NCBI RefSeq assembly: GCF_027942865.1
Contig: NC_134515.1
Span: forward strand, 24,636,227-24,700,226
Direction: 5' to 3'
Source: Odontesthes bonariensis
Taxonomy: Eukaryota > Chordata > Actinopteri > Atheriniformes > Atherinopsidae
Length of the DNA stretch: 64,000 bases
Shown here: positions 11,023-27,891 of the stretch, in pieces
Layout: each line of letters begins with the position of its first letter
Position numbering within the stretch: position 1 is the first letter of the stretch
Program-made: the position numbers and the translations under genes
The notes under the pieces: model-generated
Seen by the model: the letters and a program-made list of their open reading frames with translations, nothing else
What the model was told of the DNA's origin: nothing
The model's database searches: none

Positions 11023-12051
11023 AGTCAAGTCAAGTTTATTTGTATAACACATTTCATGTACAAAACAATTCAAAGTGCTTTACATAAAATAAAAGCATTG
11101 CAGCGGGGAGAAGAAGAAGCATTAAAAATATGTAAAAGAATACAAATAGAAACAAATAAAATAATTAAAATGATTAAAAACAAGCAACAGTCTAGATAAG
11201 TTCAAAGATCCCATGCAGATTTCATGCAGAGACACATGACAAAAGAAATATTTTTAACCTGGATTTAAAAATGTCTACATTTGGTGAGAGTTTAATCTCC
11301 ACTGGCAGTTTGTTCCACTGGTTTGCAGCATAACAGCTAAATGCTGGTTCTCCATGTTTAGTCTGGACTCTGGACTGGACCAGCTGACCTGAGTCCTTGG
11401 ATCTAAGTGCTCTGCTGGGTTTATATTCTCTGAACAAGATGTATTTTGGGTCTAAACCAGTCTGGGATTTGTAAACCCTGACACAGTACGTCTGCTGGGC
11501 TGCAGTCGTCCGGTGACAGAGAGAGACACATAAAGTTGTGTATCGTCTGCATAACTGTGATAATTGATGTTAAACGTTCTGCAATATCTGACAAAAAGGG
11601 AGCATATAGCTGTCTTTAGTGACTTGGGAAAAATGCCTGATGCCAGTGAGCTGTTAACTATTCATAGGAGATCACTTTCTACTGAGGTAAAAACAGTTTT
11701 TAAAAAGTCGGATGGTATTATGTCCAGAGTGCAAGTTATTGATTTCAGATACCTAAATGTTTCCTCTAGGATTTTTAAATCAACAATATTAAATTTTGAC
11801 ATAACATCAGAGTTATTTCTATGTTTTAGACACAGATTAGTTTTCTTGTTTGTCTCTGTGGCGTGAATGTTTTGTCTAATTATTTTAATTTTTTGGCTAA
11901 AAAAGTTGGCAAATTCGTTGCATTTCTCAGTGGAGAGGAGGTCTGGGTTTGACTGTTTAGGAGGATTTGTGAGTTTTTCAATCCTAGCAAACAGAGTTTG
12001 AGAATTGTTGACATTTTTATTAATTATTACAGATAAATGCAGGCCTTGCAC
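11023..12051 (-). mobile_element. Internally deleted non-LTR retrotransposon (CR1/L2/Rex1-like)
   Basis: Read on the minus strand, 12051-11662 encodes the segment before the reverse-transcriptase fingers, with CNEFANFFSQKIKIIRQNI and SDFLKTVF. At 11566-11460 the reading resumes at YHSYADDTQLYVSLS, which holds the catalytic YADD box (11542-11553). From 11437 to 11222 it encodes a typical C-terminal stretch with NQWNKLPVEIK and FKSRLKIFLLSC, then a stop. Nearly all of the catalytic core between LKTVF and YADD is missing. The 3' end is a LINE tail with ACAAATAAACTTGACTTGAC-type repeats at about 11023-11055. The frame differs between the blocks, so the element is dead. Confidence 0.8.
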
Positions 12052-13035
12052 AGCTCATTGTTATAACTACAAAGGCTTTGTTTGTACAGCTCATAGTGAA
12101 TCAGAATCTTTGTTTTTCCTTTGTTTACCTTTCCTGCATTCTCTTTTCAGGTTTTTGACCGTTGTGGTGTTTCTCCATGGTGTTTTCTGTTTGCTAAGTT
12201 GAAATGATCCAACAGTCCGTCAACCAATTTTTGCGCTCAAATATAACCGATATGCAGATTTCTATGAATATCTGTCATTTGTTGTACTAGATTAAAAATA
12301 TGATGCAACCCCAGGTGATGTTACTTTTCATGCTTTATTTGAAGAAAAATATGACATTTTCAAGGTGCACGTCATTCAAGAGATTATAAGAAGGCACCGG
12401 GAATAAGTTAAGGTGTTATTGTACATTTAAGAGACTGTTATGTAGGATGTGTTAATATATGTAGTGCTGAGAAATTCAAGTTATTTTTTTTTTTTTTGAC
12501 GCACGAGCACAGTAACAGTGAACCCACATGGGTCCTTAGACTTCGTGCCCAAACAATGTCAGTGTGCACAAACCACACTTGGTTTGGTTGTTCCTGGGAA
12601 CATCAATATTTTTCGGTGACAGTTCAATTAAAAAAAGACGCAATCTAGAGTTACTAGAAACAGCTTTGCTTGTGTGCAAATGTGGATATCCATGCTAGCT
12701 TCAAAAAATTAATTTATACCTGTACATTTACGAGAATTCCAAGACACGTTGCATGTCTTAAGACATATCTTATTCAATTCAAGAGGTGAGAGCTGAAGGA
12801 ATTCCTGATAGAATGAGTCATGTAAACTTGCATTGAAGCATTAAAACATGTCAGTTGGTTCGTCATATTTTAAATACGGTCATGTAAAACAGAACGTACA
12901 TCCTCTTTAAATTCTAAGGTTTCACTAATCAGGACATTGAAAAAAAACATGTGGTCGTTACCAGGTAAAAATGTAGTAAATATCACCTCAGATGAACAAC
13001 AACACATAGGATGTTACACTGCTGTACTATTTGTG
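12052..13035. other. Intergenic stretch, nothing recognised
   Basis: AT-rich, with a poly-T run near 12485. No gene, repeat family or motif could be supported. Confidence 0.4.
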
Positions 13036-13101
13036 CTGTAAAGCACTTTGGATTGCCTTGTGTGCAAATTGTGCTCTACAAATAAAATTGCCTTGCCTTG
13101 T
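13036..13101 (+). repeat. Second LINE 3'-end fragment
   Basis: Begins AAAGCACTTTGGATTGCCTT, continues with the shared GTGCTCTACAAATAAAATTG block and ends in TTGCC repeats. It is nearly identical to the copy at 9196-9252 and has the same orientation. Confidence 0.65.
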
Positions 13102-13119
13102 TTAACAAAAAATAAGCAA

Positions 13120-13690
13120 AAATGCTGAAAAAAATGTGTCTGAAAAGTTATCCTATTATTCAACAGCTTGTAGAACCACCTTCAGCAGCGATAACTTGAA
13201 GTAGTCGTTTTTCTGTATGACATCAGTCTCTCACATCATGGAGAAACTTTGTTCCTTTCAGTTAAGCAACAATTGCCTCTCTAAGATCAACGCTGACGTC
13301 TTTCCTTCTTGGGTTAACACACAGCTGAATGCCTCAGACCAGCAAAATGTCAAAATTTCTGCTTTTACAGAAGCGGCCACACATACTGATGATCTATTAA
13401 TCGATGCATTTGATTTGCAGAATCTGGCAGCTACTTAACCTCTTAATTCCTATGGAAGCAGTAAGGGTGGACTTCATTATTCGCACACTGCTTCTGCATT
13501 TTGGCTTAGTTTTTGTTCAATAAATAAAGCAATGGTGAAATATTCCATGTTGTTATTCATCTGATGTGTTATTGACCTAATACCAAGACCTCGTAAGGAC
13601 CAAATTATTTTTTTTATTATGTCCTAAAGTGTATAACCTAAAATTGAAATAAACGGTGCACTTTCTCCATCACATGACTGTAGTTGGAAG
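13120..13690. repeat. Fish interspersed repeat, unclassified
   Basis: Segments such as CTTGTAGAACCACCTTCAGC, TTCCTATGGAAGCAGTAAGG and ATATTCCATGTTGTTATTCA are ones I know from a repeat present in many teleost genomes. The copy is about 570 bp and looks degenerate. The 73-codon open frame inside it (13217-13438) is part of the repeat and not a gene. I do not know its superfamily. Confidence 0.6.
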
Positions 13691-14190
13691 AAAATTGCTC
13701 TTCAGCTTTCACACTTTAGACTTCTACCTTAAAAACATTCACAAATTCAGTCAGCAACAGCTCCACAAGTGTAAGGCTGACATTTGGGAGAAACCTTGTG
13801 AAATTAAGTCTCCCTGATTCTTATCACCAGAACAGAGTGACACATTTTTCTTTAGTGTTTCACCAAACCAAAACTTTAAATTTGAGCAAATAACAGCCTT
13901 ACTAATAGTAGTAAGTCAATAATGTTATGAACCTGCTTTCAAAAAGTGCAGATCTGCCACATTTGTTGCCATAGAAAATAAGCACACTAAATTCGAGTCA
14001 TCGAACTACTGGTCAAACTCATCAATCTGAACGTGACATGCTTAGACACCATATTTTTGTATAATGAACAGATGCTCCACAGAGGAGGATGTGAAATTGG
14101 TTTGGCACAGCAAAGATGCAGGTTCCATCGCTGGTTCTTCTCTTAGAGCGATTTCTGAAGCATTTCGGCACCTTAATGGCCTCATTATTT
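13691..14190 (-). other. Presumed card19 3' UTR and downstream flank
   Basis: Follows the card19 stop codon on the minus strand. The first minus-strand AATAAA after the stop is at 13613-13618, inside the interspersed repeat, so the true transcript end is uncertain. Nothing else recognised. Confidence 0.35.
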
Positions 14191-17100
14191 CTACTTTCCA
14201 ACCTCTGCATAGGAAATGAAAACATCCTGAGCATCCTTACTAAGTCCTGCTGCAGAGCAGGGAAGAAGCGCTCCGGTGCATCTCAACGTCTTACCCTCTG
14301 TGTGCAGAAAGAGGGGCGTAAAAGAGTTAAAAGAAATACACAAAAGAGTGAGAGAGTGTCTGGAAATGAAAAACATTAAGTCTTCAGTTGCACCGCGACT
14401 CTGAACGACTCACCTCCATAATAGTAGAGAACTGCAACGCCAACTACAAAACTGAAACAGCACAGGAAGAACATTGGTCCTGCAGAAGCAAAGAAAAGAA
14501 AGGAGTTACTCATGATTGACTACTGACATCAAAATGAGTATACGGAAAGGCCAGAGTCAAGAGTCCAAAGATGCTCTGGGAAAATTGCTATCCTGTTCAG
14601 TGACTAAATAAGTCTTTGTTTCATTGTATGACGAATGATTGAGAGTCATTGTGCCCCTGATGACCCATTTCGATGCTGTTATACCTTTGACCTAGTGGCT
14701 GAATCCCTGACAGTTGAAAAGAATGCAGAACTGAGGAAGCCGTTTTCCACGTGAGCGAAACTGACCCACAAAGCCACAGCCCTGGATGTAATGGGACGAT
14801 GAATGGCGGAGCAGCACAGCGCAGTGGGGCCCACATTCTGCCATAGGGGTTAAAAGGCTCAGCAGACCACTTCCTTTGCTGAAGAGCAAAGATTAGACGA
14901 GCTTAAGGCTTATCCGTCGATCAATGAGGGATACAGAGGCACCCTGATTCACACTCACACAGACTGTAAGCCTGAAACATTTAAAAAAAACATTCCACGA
15001 GACATGTAGCCAGTTTTGTTCTTATTTAAACTGTCTCTTTAGTAGGTCCTCTCCAACTTTAGATTTCTATTAATGCCAGTAATTAATACCTAAGTCCAGT
15101 CTCACCAGAAAACCTGTACCAAAGAGGTTTGTCCACATGTCCAAAAACGCAGTGCTTTCACAATCCATGGTTGTAAACATTGAGAGATGGCAACATAACA
15201 GCCTATTGTTTTCAGCAGCGTTCATAGGACATGAACGTAGCCTATGAATAGTGAAATATAGTAGTAAGCCTTTATATTTTTGTAATAGGTAAACGAAGAA
15301 ATGTAGAAATGTATTCAAATCCTAAAAGCATGTCCTTTAAAGTTCTAACCCTTACCATTTAGGGATGAGAGCACAGTAGAAAATATGGGAATCACAAGTC
15401 GGCGGGAGGTAAAAAAGTGCCATAACTATAAAAAAGATTGTGCAGAACAAGTCTGGAACTAGCAACCTGTTGCTTGAGGGTCTTTAGCTCAGGCCAAATG
15501 TACATTACTGAGGCCTGATAAGTGGACGCCCTCAGGTAGAGGAACTTTTGGAGACCTAGCACCCTGATCTCTTGATAACATAAGCTGCATCTGTGTATAA
15601 AATAGAGTAAGAAAATTACAGAAATTAGAAAGCTGCTTGCATTTATTGTCAAACTTCAGCGTTTTAAGATATGGAACAAACTCTTTCATGTTATGTCGCG
15701 AGATCAGGCGGAATTTGAAGAGCTTTGAGAAAGAAAATAAATTATGTCTTTATGCTATCTGCAATATTCGTGAACGCACTAGGGAGCACGCCTATTAGCT
15801 CTTAGTGGCAGCTGCATCTCTAATGAGGGCAACATAAACTGAATAATAACTAAAGCTGCTTAGTTGCCTGCACATGGATTACCCATCGAAACAAAGTTTA
15901 AATAATGTTATATTGTTGTGTTAGAATAAAAGGATTTAAAGAAGAAATAGTAAAAGAAAACAGCGCTACATCTGTTTAACAGCTACAGCATGTTAGATCA
16001 ATAACCAAGCAGGAAATTGTCTACTTATTAAACTTGAGTATGTGAAACAGAGAACCCATTATTGTTCAACTGTAATCAGCTCTCAGATGAAGGTAAGATT
16101 TACCTTTGTCATTAAGTACATGTCGCTCTTGGAAGATTGTCACATTGTTAGTCCATTTAGCATCTGCCATCTCTATAACAGAGAGTCAAAGTGGTTAAAT
16201 GGCAACAGCAACACACTTAAGCAAAACAGCCAGCAGTCCTGGCTTCACACCAGCTACTCTCTGCCACTTAAACGGGATAAGCCTGTAGCTCGATATGGAA
16301 TTTACGCAGCAGGAGATCCACCATTTTAAGACACCGTGGAAGCCGCTAACCTTCTCACTTCAAACATATGGGATAAACTGGGAACATTACACATTTAAAC
16401 ACAATAGATATTGGACATCAACACGTTAGATAACAAAGAACAGACAGTTTATAAAATCCACAAGATGATGTGTTTGAACACTGGGGTGGGACTATGACAC
16501 ATATTTGCCATTTTCTGGTTATTGATGGATGTACCACAAGTAGCTCCCAAAGTGTGCCCTTATCAACATCTTAAACATAAATGAATCTAAATTGGTCTAA
16601 AACGACCTGAGTGTCTCTGCTCAGTGGTTTACCTCTTTGCCTGACTCTGGTAGGCAGGCTAGCATAGACTTCCTCAGCATGGATGTGAAGTGCTCGGTAG
16701 AATTCATGACATGCCTCTTCACCTTTTGCACGCAGGTGCTTCAACAACTCAGGTAGCCGCATGCTAGTGGGCACACTCAGTCTCCTGAACTGCAGGGAGA
16801 CAGAGGCTGAGTTGAGTCCCTGTATGTGCAGGTGAAAGAAATGTGAACCTTTAAGAAATGATCAGGATTTCTGCACCGGTGTTTCACACACTGTGCTTTG
16901 ATTATATGAGCTCACTAACCAGTAGTAAAAGAGCCTTTCTGCGTCAGTTCAACTTTTACATCGAAAGTTTTAATTTGGTTCCTTTTTGCTTTATAATGCA
17001 AATCAATATGATGGTAGAGCAGATTCAAAATATTTGCTTAGGTTATCGAATGTCGGAGTTGAGAAAGGCTAAATGTTGTACATGAGGTCGAGGACAATGT

Positions 17101-19790
17101 CTTTTTTTCCCAGAGGGCCGTTGATCCAAGGGTCATGCGGTAGACAATGGATCTGAAACATGGGCACGGTCTTCCAAAATTTCAGTCACAGAAAGGCTCG
17201 CCCTATTTCGCGAGCTTGAATGACATGATGTAACTAACTCTTCTTTCGATTCCAGGATGGTTGACTAGACTTGTTTTTGTAAAAATGTCCTACCTGGAAA
17301 TAAAAGTTGGAAGACAATTTGGGGCCTTTTTTCCCTTATTTTTCTATCAGTGGCAAGATTGTAGCATAGTTTAGCACGCTTAGTTGAAAAATAGTTCTTG
17401 ATACTAAACTTTTTGAACACAGCAATAGCCATTATGTTTTGGCATATCATACATATCGCCTTTCAAAAGACACTACATACATTAACAGATTTAGATGTCC
17501 ACTCTTGGGTAAAAGTATACCACTCAAAGCCTGCCCTCCTCTCTTTTTAAGCATTCAACCTTAGTCTGATTCTGACCATCATAACTGCCAAGGTCACTGG
17601 CAGAGACCAAGTTTAGTAAAAACCTTTAATCAACTGTAACTTCATGGCTTGTATTTTGTTTTTAAACCTCATTCAGGATTGTATATTGTGATCCTGGTGT
17701 GATCAGTGCAGAACATTCGACTCCTGAGCAGAGTAACTCCTAAAATTATTCCAATTGTAGACGAATGGTGGGAACGTGGACTGATGAAGAGCAAGGTCTT
17801 AAGACATGTTCTGTACAGTAACCATACAGATAGGTCCATTTGTCCTCCTCCATAGGTTCTGTGGGGGTAGTATTCACACCAGCCATCTAAGTTGGTAAAA
17901 TAAAACTTTGTTTGCCTTTATCTTTAGCATCTCTACAACCTGTTCTTCCAATCTCATGTCCTCAACTTGAACATCTGACTCCCAGTAGCTTTAGAAGAAG
18001 AGTTTCATGCTTAGTTTCACTTCCATTTTCCAACCTGGACTTTCAATGATTACATAGGCACAAACTAATGTTGGTTTGTTCTAAGTTTTTGCCAGACTAT
18101 GTTTTCTATAATTATGACTTAGACAGAGATTTAATCATTAATATCAGTAATCAGTGCAGTGTTCATGCACTTCATTTGGCACCTGTATCTGCAGTATGTG
18201 CTTCTGCTCCAAACTTAGTTTAACGAATTCAAGTCCCAAAAAAAATAAAGATGAGACTAAAATCTGGATTTTTCATTTCTCGCTTTTGTCTGTGCCACAT
18301 ATAATCTGTGGTGACCTTGCAGGCTTCCTTGTCACTGAGTATCTGGGGGTGGATCCTGTTGAGCTGCAGCACCAGTCTGTCGACCAGCTCAGTGTCCATC
18401 CTCTGATCTGAGCACAGGAATGGGCCGTCGCTCTGGAGCTGCTCATCGCAACCTTCAAAATCTGATGGAGAGAGATTGAAGAGACGGCATTCGATCAAAT
18501 TCACTCACCTCACAGACAAATGCTGAGTCCTAAGCTGATCTAAAAACTATTGCGCTGTAATAGTGCAGAGGCGAGGTCTCAAACAGGTTATGACTCTGCA
18601 TGGTGATAGCGTGCAACAAAGCTCTAATTGATGCCGTGCAGATTTCATGTCTCGTCTTAAGTAGTTTCTTAGTAAGCTGGCCTTGGCATTAGCAGTGCTC
18701 TGAAAATAAATTACTAAGAGGTTTATTGCCCCTGTTTGTGGGGGTGAATGCGAATGCAGCAGATTTGTAAGGCCACACTTTTCTATGGATGCATGTTATC
18801 AAGGTCTGCAGTCGGGAGATGAGCGGTTAGGCAACTAATGCTGCTGCCATGTATCCTTAAAGCAGCTAACATTAGCAGTGCTTAATGGTAAGAAACAGAT
18901 TCTGTGTTACAATGTTTGATCCAGCTGTTCCACAACATTTCGGAGGGAGGAATTGTCCGCTCTATTCCACCACATTTATTAGACAGCTGTAGTCGGCCCA
19001 TTACTTAGAAGATAAAGATCTTACGCAATGGACAATATAAAAGTTTTTAAAATACAAAAAATTCTGATTAAACATTAAACTATTGGTTTCCAGTCTTTTT
19101 AGCCATCCACATTACACTAGAATCAAAGTGTAGTTAAGGCGACCTTTGCAGATTTCTGCAAATCGATTCAATAATCGATACATATTTATCTGGTGTCCCC
19201 TTGTATATGAAACTGTATACGTTAGTTTCAACTGCACAAGCTACAGAAATGATTGTGTTTCAATAGACTATTATGTAATGTAATGGTGTTATACATATTG
19301 TTATACCAGTAAAAGGGACTGGACAAGTAATCTTACATTAGTAAAATAATCTTTCTCTCTTTCCATGTCTATGTCTGGTGTAAGGTTTTTGGGGAAAAAT
19401 AAACATAACTTAATTAAATAACCTTTTCAGTGAGCCTGCATCCAGACCAGATTGTGAGATGTGAGTGACAGACCCAGTAGTGCCACCGTACACCTCTTTA
19501 ATAAACGGCTGGATGGGCTCTGATGGGAATCATAGTTCATAACTTACAAACAGAAAGTATGTCTAACAAACAGCCCCCAGTCTTGTTAATAAAAAATATA
19601 TTTGGACAGCACATATAATTATTTCCAGATAATTACAATTATTTCTAAAGCAACGACTAAGGCTTGGACCCATGACTTTCTGCAACAAGTCGCGCACCCA
19701 CACAGCGCAGCCTGCATATCCGAGCAAAATCTCCCAGAAAGTAAACTATTCACAAGGCAAAAAAGAAAACTTCTTACCCTTAAATACCAT
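14191..19790 (-). CDS. card19: Caspase recruitment domain protein 19 (BinCARD), five exons, 162 aa
   Basis: Coding exons in order are 19790-19778, 18461-18316, 16789-16633, 14479-14414 and 14297-14191; all four junctions keep frame. Exon 1 holds only ATG GTA TTT AAG G, completed to Asp5 by exon 2. Residues about 10-105 form the CARD, with QSDGPFLCSDQRMDTELVDR, LVLQLNRIHPQILSDKEA and ACHEFYRALHIHAEEVYASL closely resembling human CARD19. Residues 107-126 (PMFFLCCFSFVVGVAVLYYY) are one membrane helix near the C terminus, so the protein should be tail-anchored with the CARD in the cytosol. Human CARD19 binds BCL10 and restrains NF-kB signalling, and its longer isoform has been placed on mitochondria; whether this holds in fish is inference. 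Reading through the exon 4 donor would give an alternative ending GESFRVAVQLKT. Confidence 0.93.
14480..19777 (-). other. card19 introns
   Basis: Introns at 14480-16632, 16790-18315 and 18462-19777, plus the short 14298-14413. All have GT donors and AG acceptors on the minus strand. Apart from AT-rich runs I recognise no further genes, RNAs or repeats inside. Confidence 0.6.
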
Positions 19791-19960
19791 TGCAAATACA
19801 CGCCGTGTGGGGGTCGCCAAGAGCGTCCTGATGCAGCAGGTATCAGCTACCCGATCCCGCGAGCGCACTCCCATGCAGAGCCGCCACACTACTGAACGAA
19901 GGACCACGTGACGACGGCCGGAAGACAGTGACGAGAGATAAGCGCGGACCAGCAGCAACA
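19791..19960 (-). promoter_or_regulatory. CpG-rich card19 promoter / 5' UTR
   Basis: Directly upstream of the card19 ATG and clearly richer in CpG than its surroundings. It contains a CACGTG E-box at 19905-19910 and an ETS-type CCGGAAG at 19918-19924, both common in TATA-less vertebrate promoters. No TATA box is seen. The extent is judged by eye. Confidence 0.55.
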
Positions 19961-20541
19961 CTAAATCACAGAGGTGCTAAGCGGAATGTAAAGGCAATTA
20001 CACCGTTTATCTCTGCCCACTTCAGTGTATCACTCATTAGTAGCAGAACTCCAGTTTATTTCGATTTCTTAAATCTGATATTTACATACAGGCCTATGGC
20101 CTTGAAAGCAGTTTCACAGTTTAATACAATGTGTTGTGGCTTACGTTTCAATAAACACCTGAAGTGTATCTCTTAAAAATTAGGCTACATTTTCATTCAA
20201 GCACAAAATTTTTCACCATTCAATTACACGTGCTGCTTTCCACATCACGGCTGGTGTCCTGAAAGTGCAACGGCTCGCCTTTTCCGCCAGAGGGCAGTGT
20301 GCCATTACAGTTCACGCAAGGCACATGCAGTAATCCTGTCATATCAATGTGTCTATACAGTCGTCATACTTTGTAGCACTGCAGACAATGTAAAAAAAGA
20401 AAAAGAAAAGAAAGAACCTGACACAACATGCTGATATGGTTATTACTTCCCACGATCCTCATAAATAGAGTTCATGCTGGACAGATTTGACCAGTAAACA
20501 AGATCTTGATGGATGGTTTTCTCTTTGTGGGCAATATGTTC
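19961..20541 (-). other. susd3 3' UTR and susd3-card19 spacer
   Basis: Under 0.8 kb separates the susd3 stop codon from the card19 start, both on the minus strand. A minus-strand AATAAA at 20055-20060 is a possible susd3 polyadenylation signal, about 0.48 kb after the stop. Nothing else recognised. Confidence 0.45.
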
Positions 20542-25305
<4,764 letters not shown>

Positions 25306-25560
25306 GGTGGTGACAGACAGACTCTTCCCCTTTCTGCTCTTTTGGTTGTGCGTAAAGACAGCGCGCCCGTACCTCTATGTGCCGGGTAGGCTACAGGATA
25401 AACAAAACGGGGGCCGGTTAGGGGTTTGCGCTTCTCTGTGAGATGATCCTCACCTCTCTACCTTCGAGCTAACAGCGTGTCAGTCACAGAGTCCTCCCAC
25501 AATCCCTCCTCGCCTCAACTAATCGGTCTGGGTTGCGCGCTGCTGTCGCGCAAGCGGATG
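25306..25560 (-). promoter_or_regulatory. CpG-rich susd3 promoter / 5' UTR
   Basis: Region just upstream of the susd3 ATG with clustered CpG (GCGCGCCCG, GTTGCGCGCTGCTGTCGCGC) in otherwise AT-rich surroundings. No TATA box near a likely start. Limits judged by eye. Confidence 0.5.
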
Positions 25561-27783
25561 AGCGCTCGACAGGACTGATGAAGTGAACAGTCGAGACCTT
25601 GTAGAGTAAAGCAGAAATGACTTTGTGGATTAAATCAGGTCAGCCTGTGCAACGAGAACAAGATGCGAAAAAGTGTGTAACCGCTGCACAAAACGGTTCT
25701 TAGTGGGTACAGTGACGCGCTGTTGAAGTCAGTATTTGCTGCTGTAGGGTTGAAAACGTGGATAAACTCCATTGTGTAAATCTAATCTTTAATGTGTGGT
25801 GTATGTATAAAATTGTCACCGCGCACAGCTTCAAGAAGCATAACTTGCATTTGCAATTAAGCTCAAACAAACCGCAAATTCAGTCCCCTTAAAACGTTAT
25901 TCTGATCTATATATTTTTTAATCTTAAAAAATAGTCTTAAAGAGTCTTAATTAGGCCTAAAATTACCCTTCCGTAACCTCACCAGTAAGGATATGAACAT
26001 TTGATCAAATAATCAAACTGGAAAATCGACGGTTTCTTTCACCTTATCAGAAAATTCATTATGTTTTCTAAAAGTTAGTTAGTATTGCCAAATTGGTGAC
26101 TCTATGTGACCATCGCTGCTGGTTGTGCGTCACAACATCACTTCTGTTTCTCCAAAAATAACCCCGATAAACGATTCTGAACATCAGTGTTACAGTGTAC
26201 CTCCGACTGAGGTAGAAGCTTCTCGCTTCCTCTCCAGTTTCTCGCCTTGTCACCGCTCTGTTAGACTTGTGGTCAATGCGTTGCCCGTTGAACTGTATGA
26301 TTTGAACAATCAACTATGTTTCTTACTGAAACCTTCAGGCTGACCATATAAACCTGTTCACCACAAATTTTGACTAAGTTAATCTAACTGAAGCTTCCTT
26401 TGCAGTGAGTTATTAGATGTAAGCACAAAGCTGTAGGCTAAATGAATTTCCATTAAATTAAAGACCCCATGGAGGAAGTACGTAACACATAGTGTACTTA
26501 GACACGATGAAAATCTAAAAGTTCCAGCGAACACACAATGATATTGTATGTTCACAAAAACGTGATAAAACACACATACACATACACGCGCAGCATGCGG
26601 TTCCTATTTCTCATTTTGCATTCACATTACAAGGCAGAGGCGTTGTCTTTCCTACACCGCAGATGGGTCTAAGGCCATTGAGGATTCTGGACATGCACGA
26701 GACTGTTTCTGCTGTAGGTGATACGTGTCTCCACACGCACAGCCCTGTGCACCTGAACAAACCCTCTCACACCTTCTCAGACACACTGGGAGTCTTTTTC
26801 CAAACTGCAGGTTTCCTCATCATTAATAAATACTCTGTCATTGCTGATTACAGTGTCACCAAGTGACATGTATATCTTTTACTTTGTGAAAACAGTTAGG
26901 AGATGCTGATACTGTCTGTCTTGTTAGTAATGATGTTGCATTCTAAAAAAGATATTGCTTAAAGCATGAGAGTAGTGTCTTAGCTGCATGCTTCAAAATT
27001 CAAGAATATTTGACCTTCAGCGGAGGGAGGGGGGTCGGAACACAGTGGATGACAACATTTTCGGAAATGAGTCTGCTGAAAGTGTTCAAGTTGTTCTCTG
27101 ATTTGGTTTCTACAGCAACAGTTAATGTGTTCTGGCAGTGAGCACAGTTTGGACTCCCAGTGCCTTCCACTTTATTCTCCAACTGGGCTTGAGTTCTCTG
27201 TTCTCTGCACAATCCAATACACAGCCAGGGAGCTCACTAATTAGGAACAGGACAGCCAGTTATGCCTCTTTTTTAAATTTTTTTATTAAAGAGGGACAAA
27301 GCAAATATTTTGTATTTTGCCTACCAAGTGGCATGACTGAATGTCTATGTCCAAAGAAGAGCAGCACAGAAATGTGACAGAGGAAGTCAGAGGCCAAAAA
27401 AAAGGGGAGGTGAGAAGACCAGAAATGAGCAAAAATAGAAATGGAAATGAACCTGAGTTGACAAGAGAGACAGGTAGAGGTGAGGCAGGTGAGACTGGTC
27501 AGCTCGGAGTGTCCGCCCCGCCCCGACACAGTGTGACACAGTGTGACACAGTGGCTGTGCTGGGGGGGACCGCTCCATCACACAGGTAATTAAGTAGAAC
27601 AGGAGGGGGATCATCTCACAGTGCCAGCAGCCCCATCAGCACTGCTGCTGTAACCAGGCCACATATGGCTGGAGGTCTGGGTGGAGGAGACTGAAGGTGA
27701 CCTCTCTTTGTCTTTGGCTAGCTCCTAAAACAAACGGCTAATGAGTTGTTGATTTTAACAGCTTGGCTATCATAGTGCTCCAT
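25561..27783. other. Intergenic, susd3 to the unrecognised gene
   Basis: No gene recognised. There is a short tandem repeat of ACACAGTGTGAC near 27525-27551. Open frames are short and have no family resemblance. Confidence 0.45.
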
Positions 27784-27789
27784 TTTATT
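27784..27789 (-). promoter_or_regulatory. Polyadenylation signal of the unrecognised gene
   Basis: Minus-strand AATAAA about 105 bases after the stop codon at 27892. Its distance and orientation fit the end of a transcript and support the reality of the exon upstream. Confidence 0.45.
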
Positions 27790-27891
27790 TAGGCTTCCTC
27801 TTTTGAAAGACATTTGATATATGAACAAAGTTCATCAAGGGTTACTGCAAAGGTACAAGTATGAGTCATACAAAAACAGTGAAAACAAATT

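Noticed and set aside
13217..13438. 73-codon plus-strand frame
   Set aside because: It lies wholly inside a common fish interspersed repeat.
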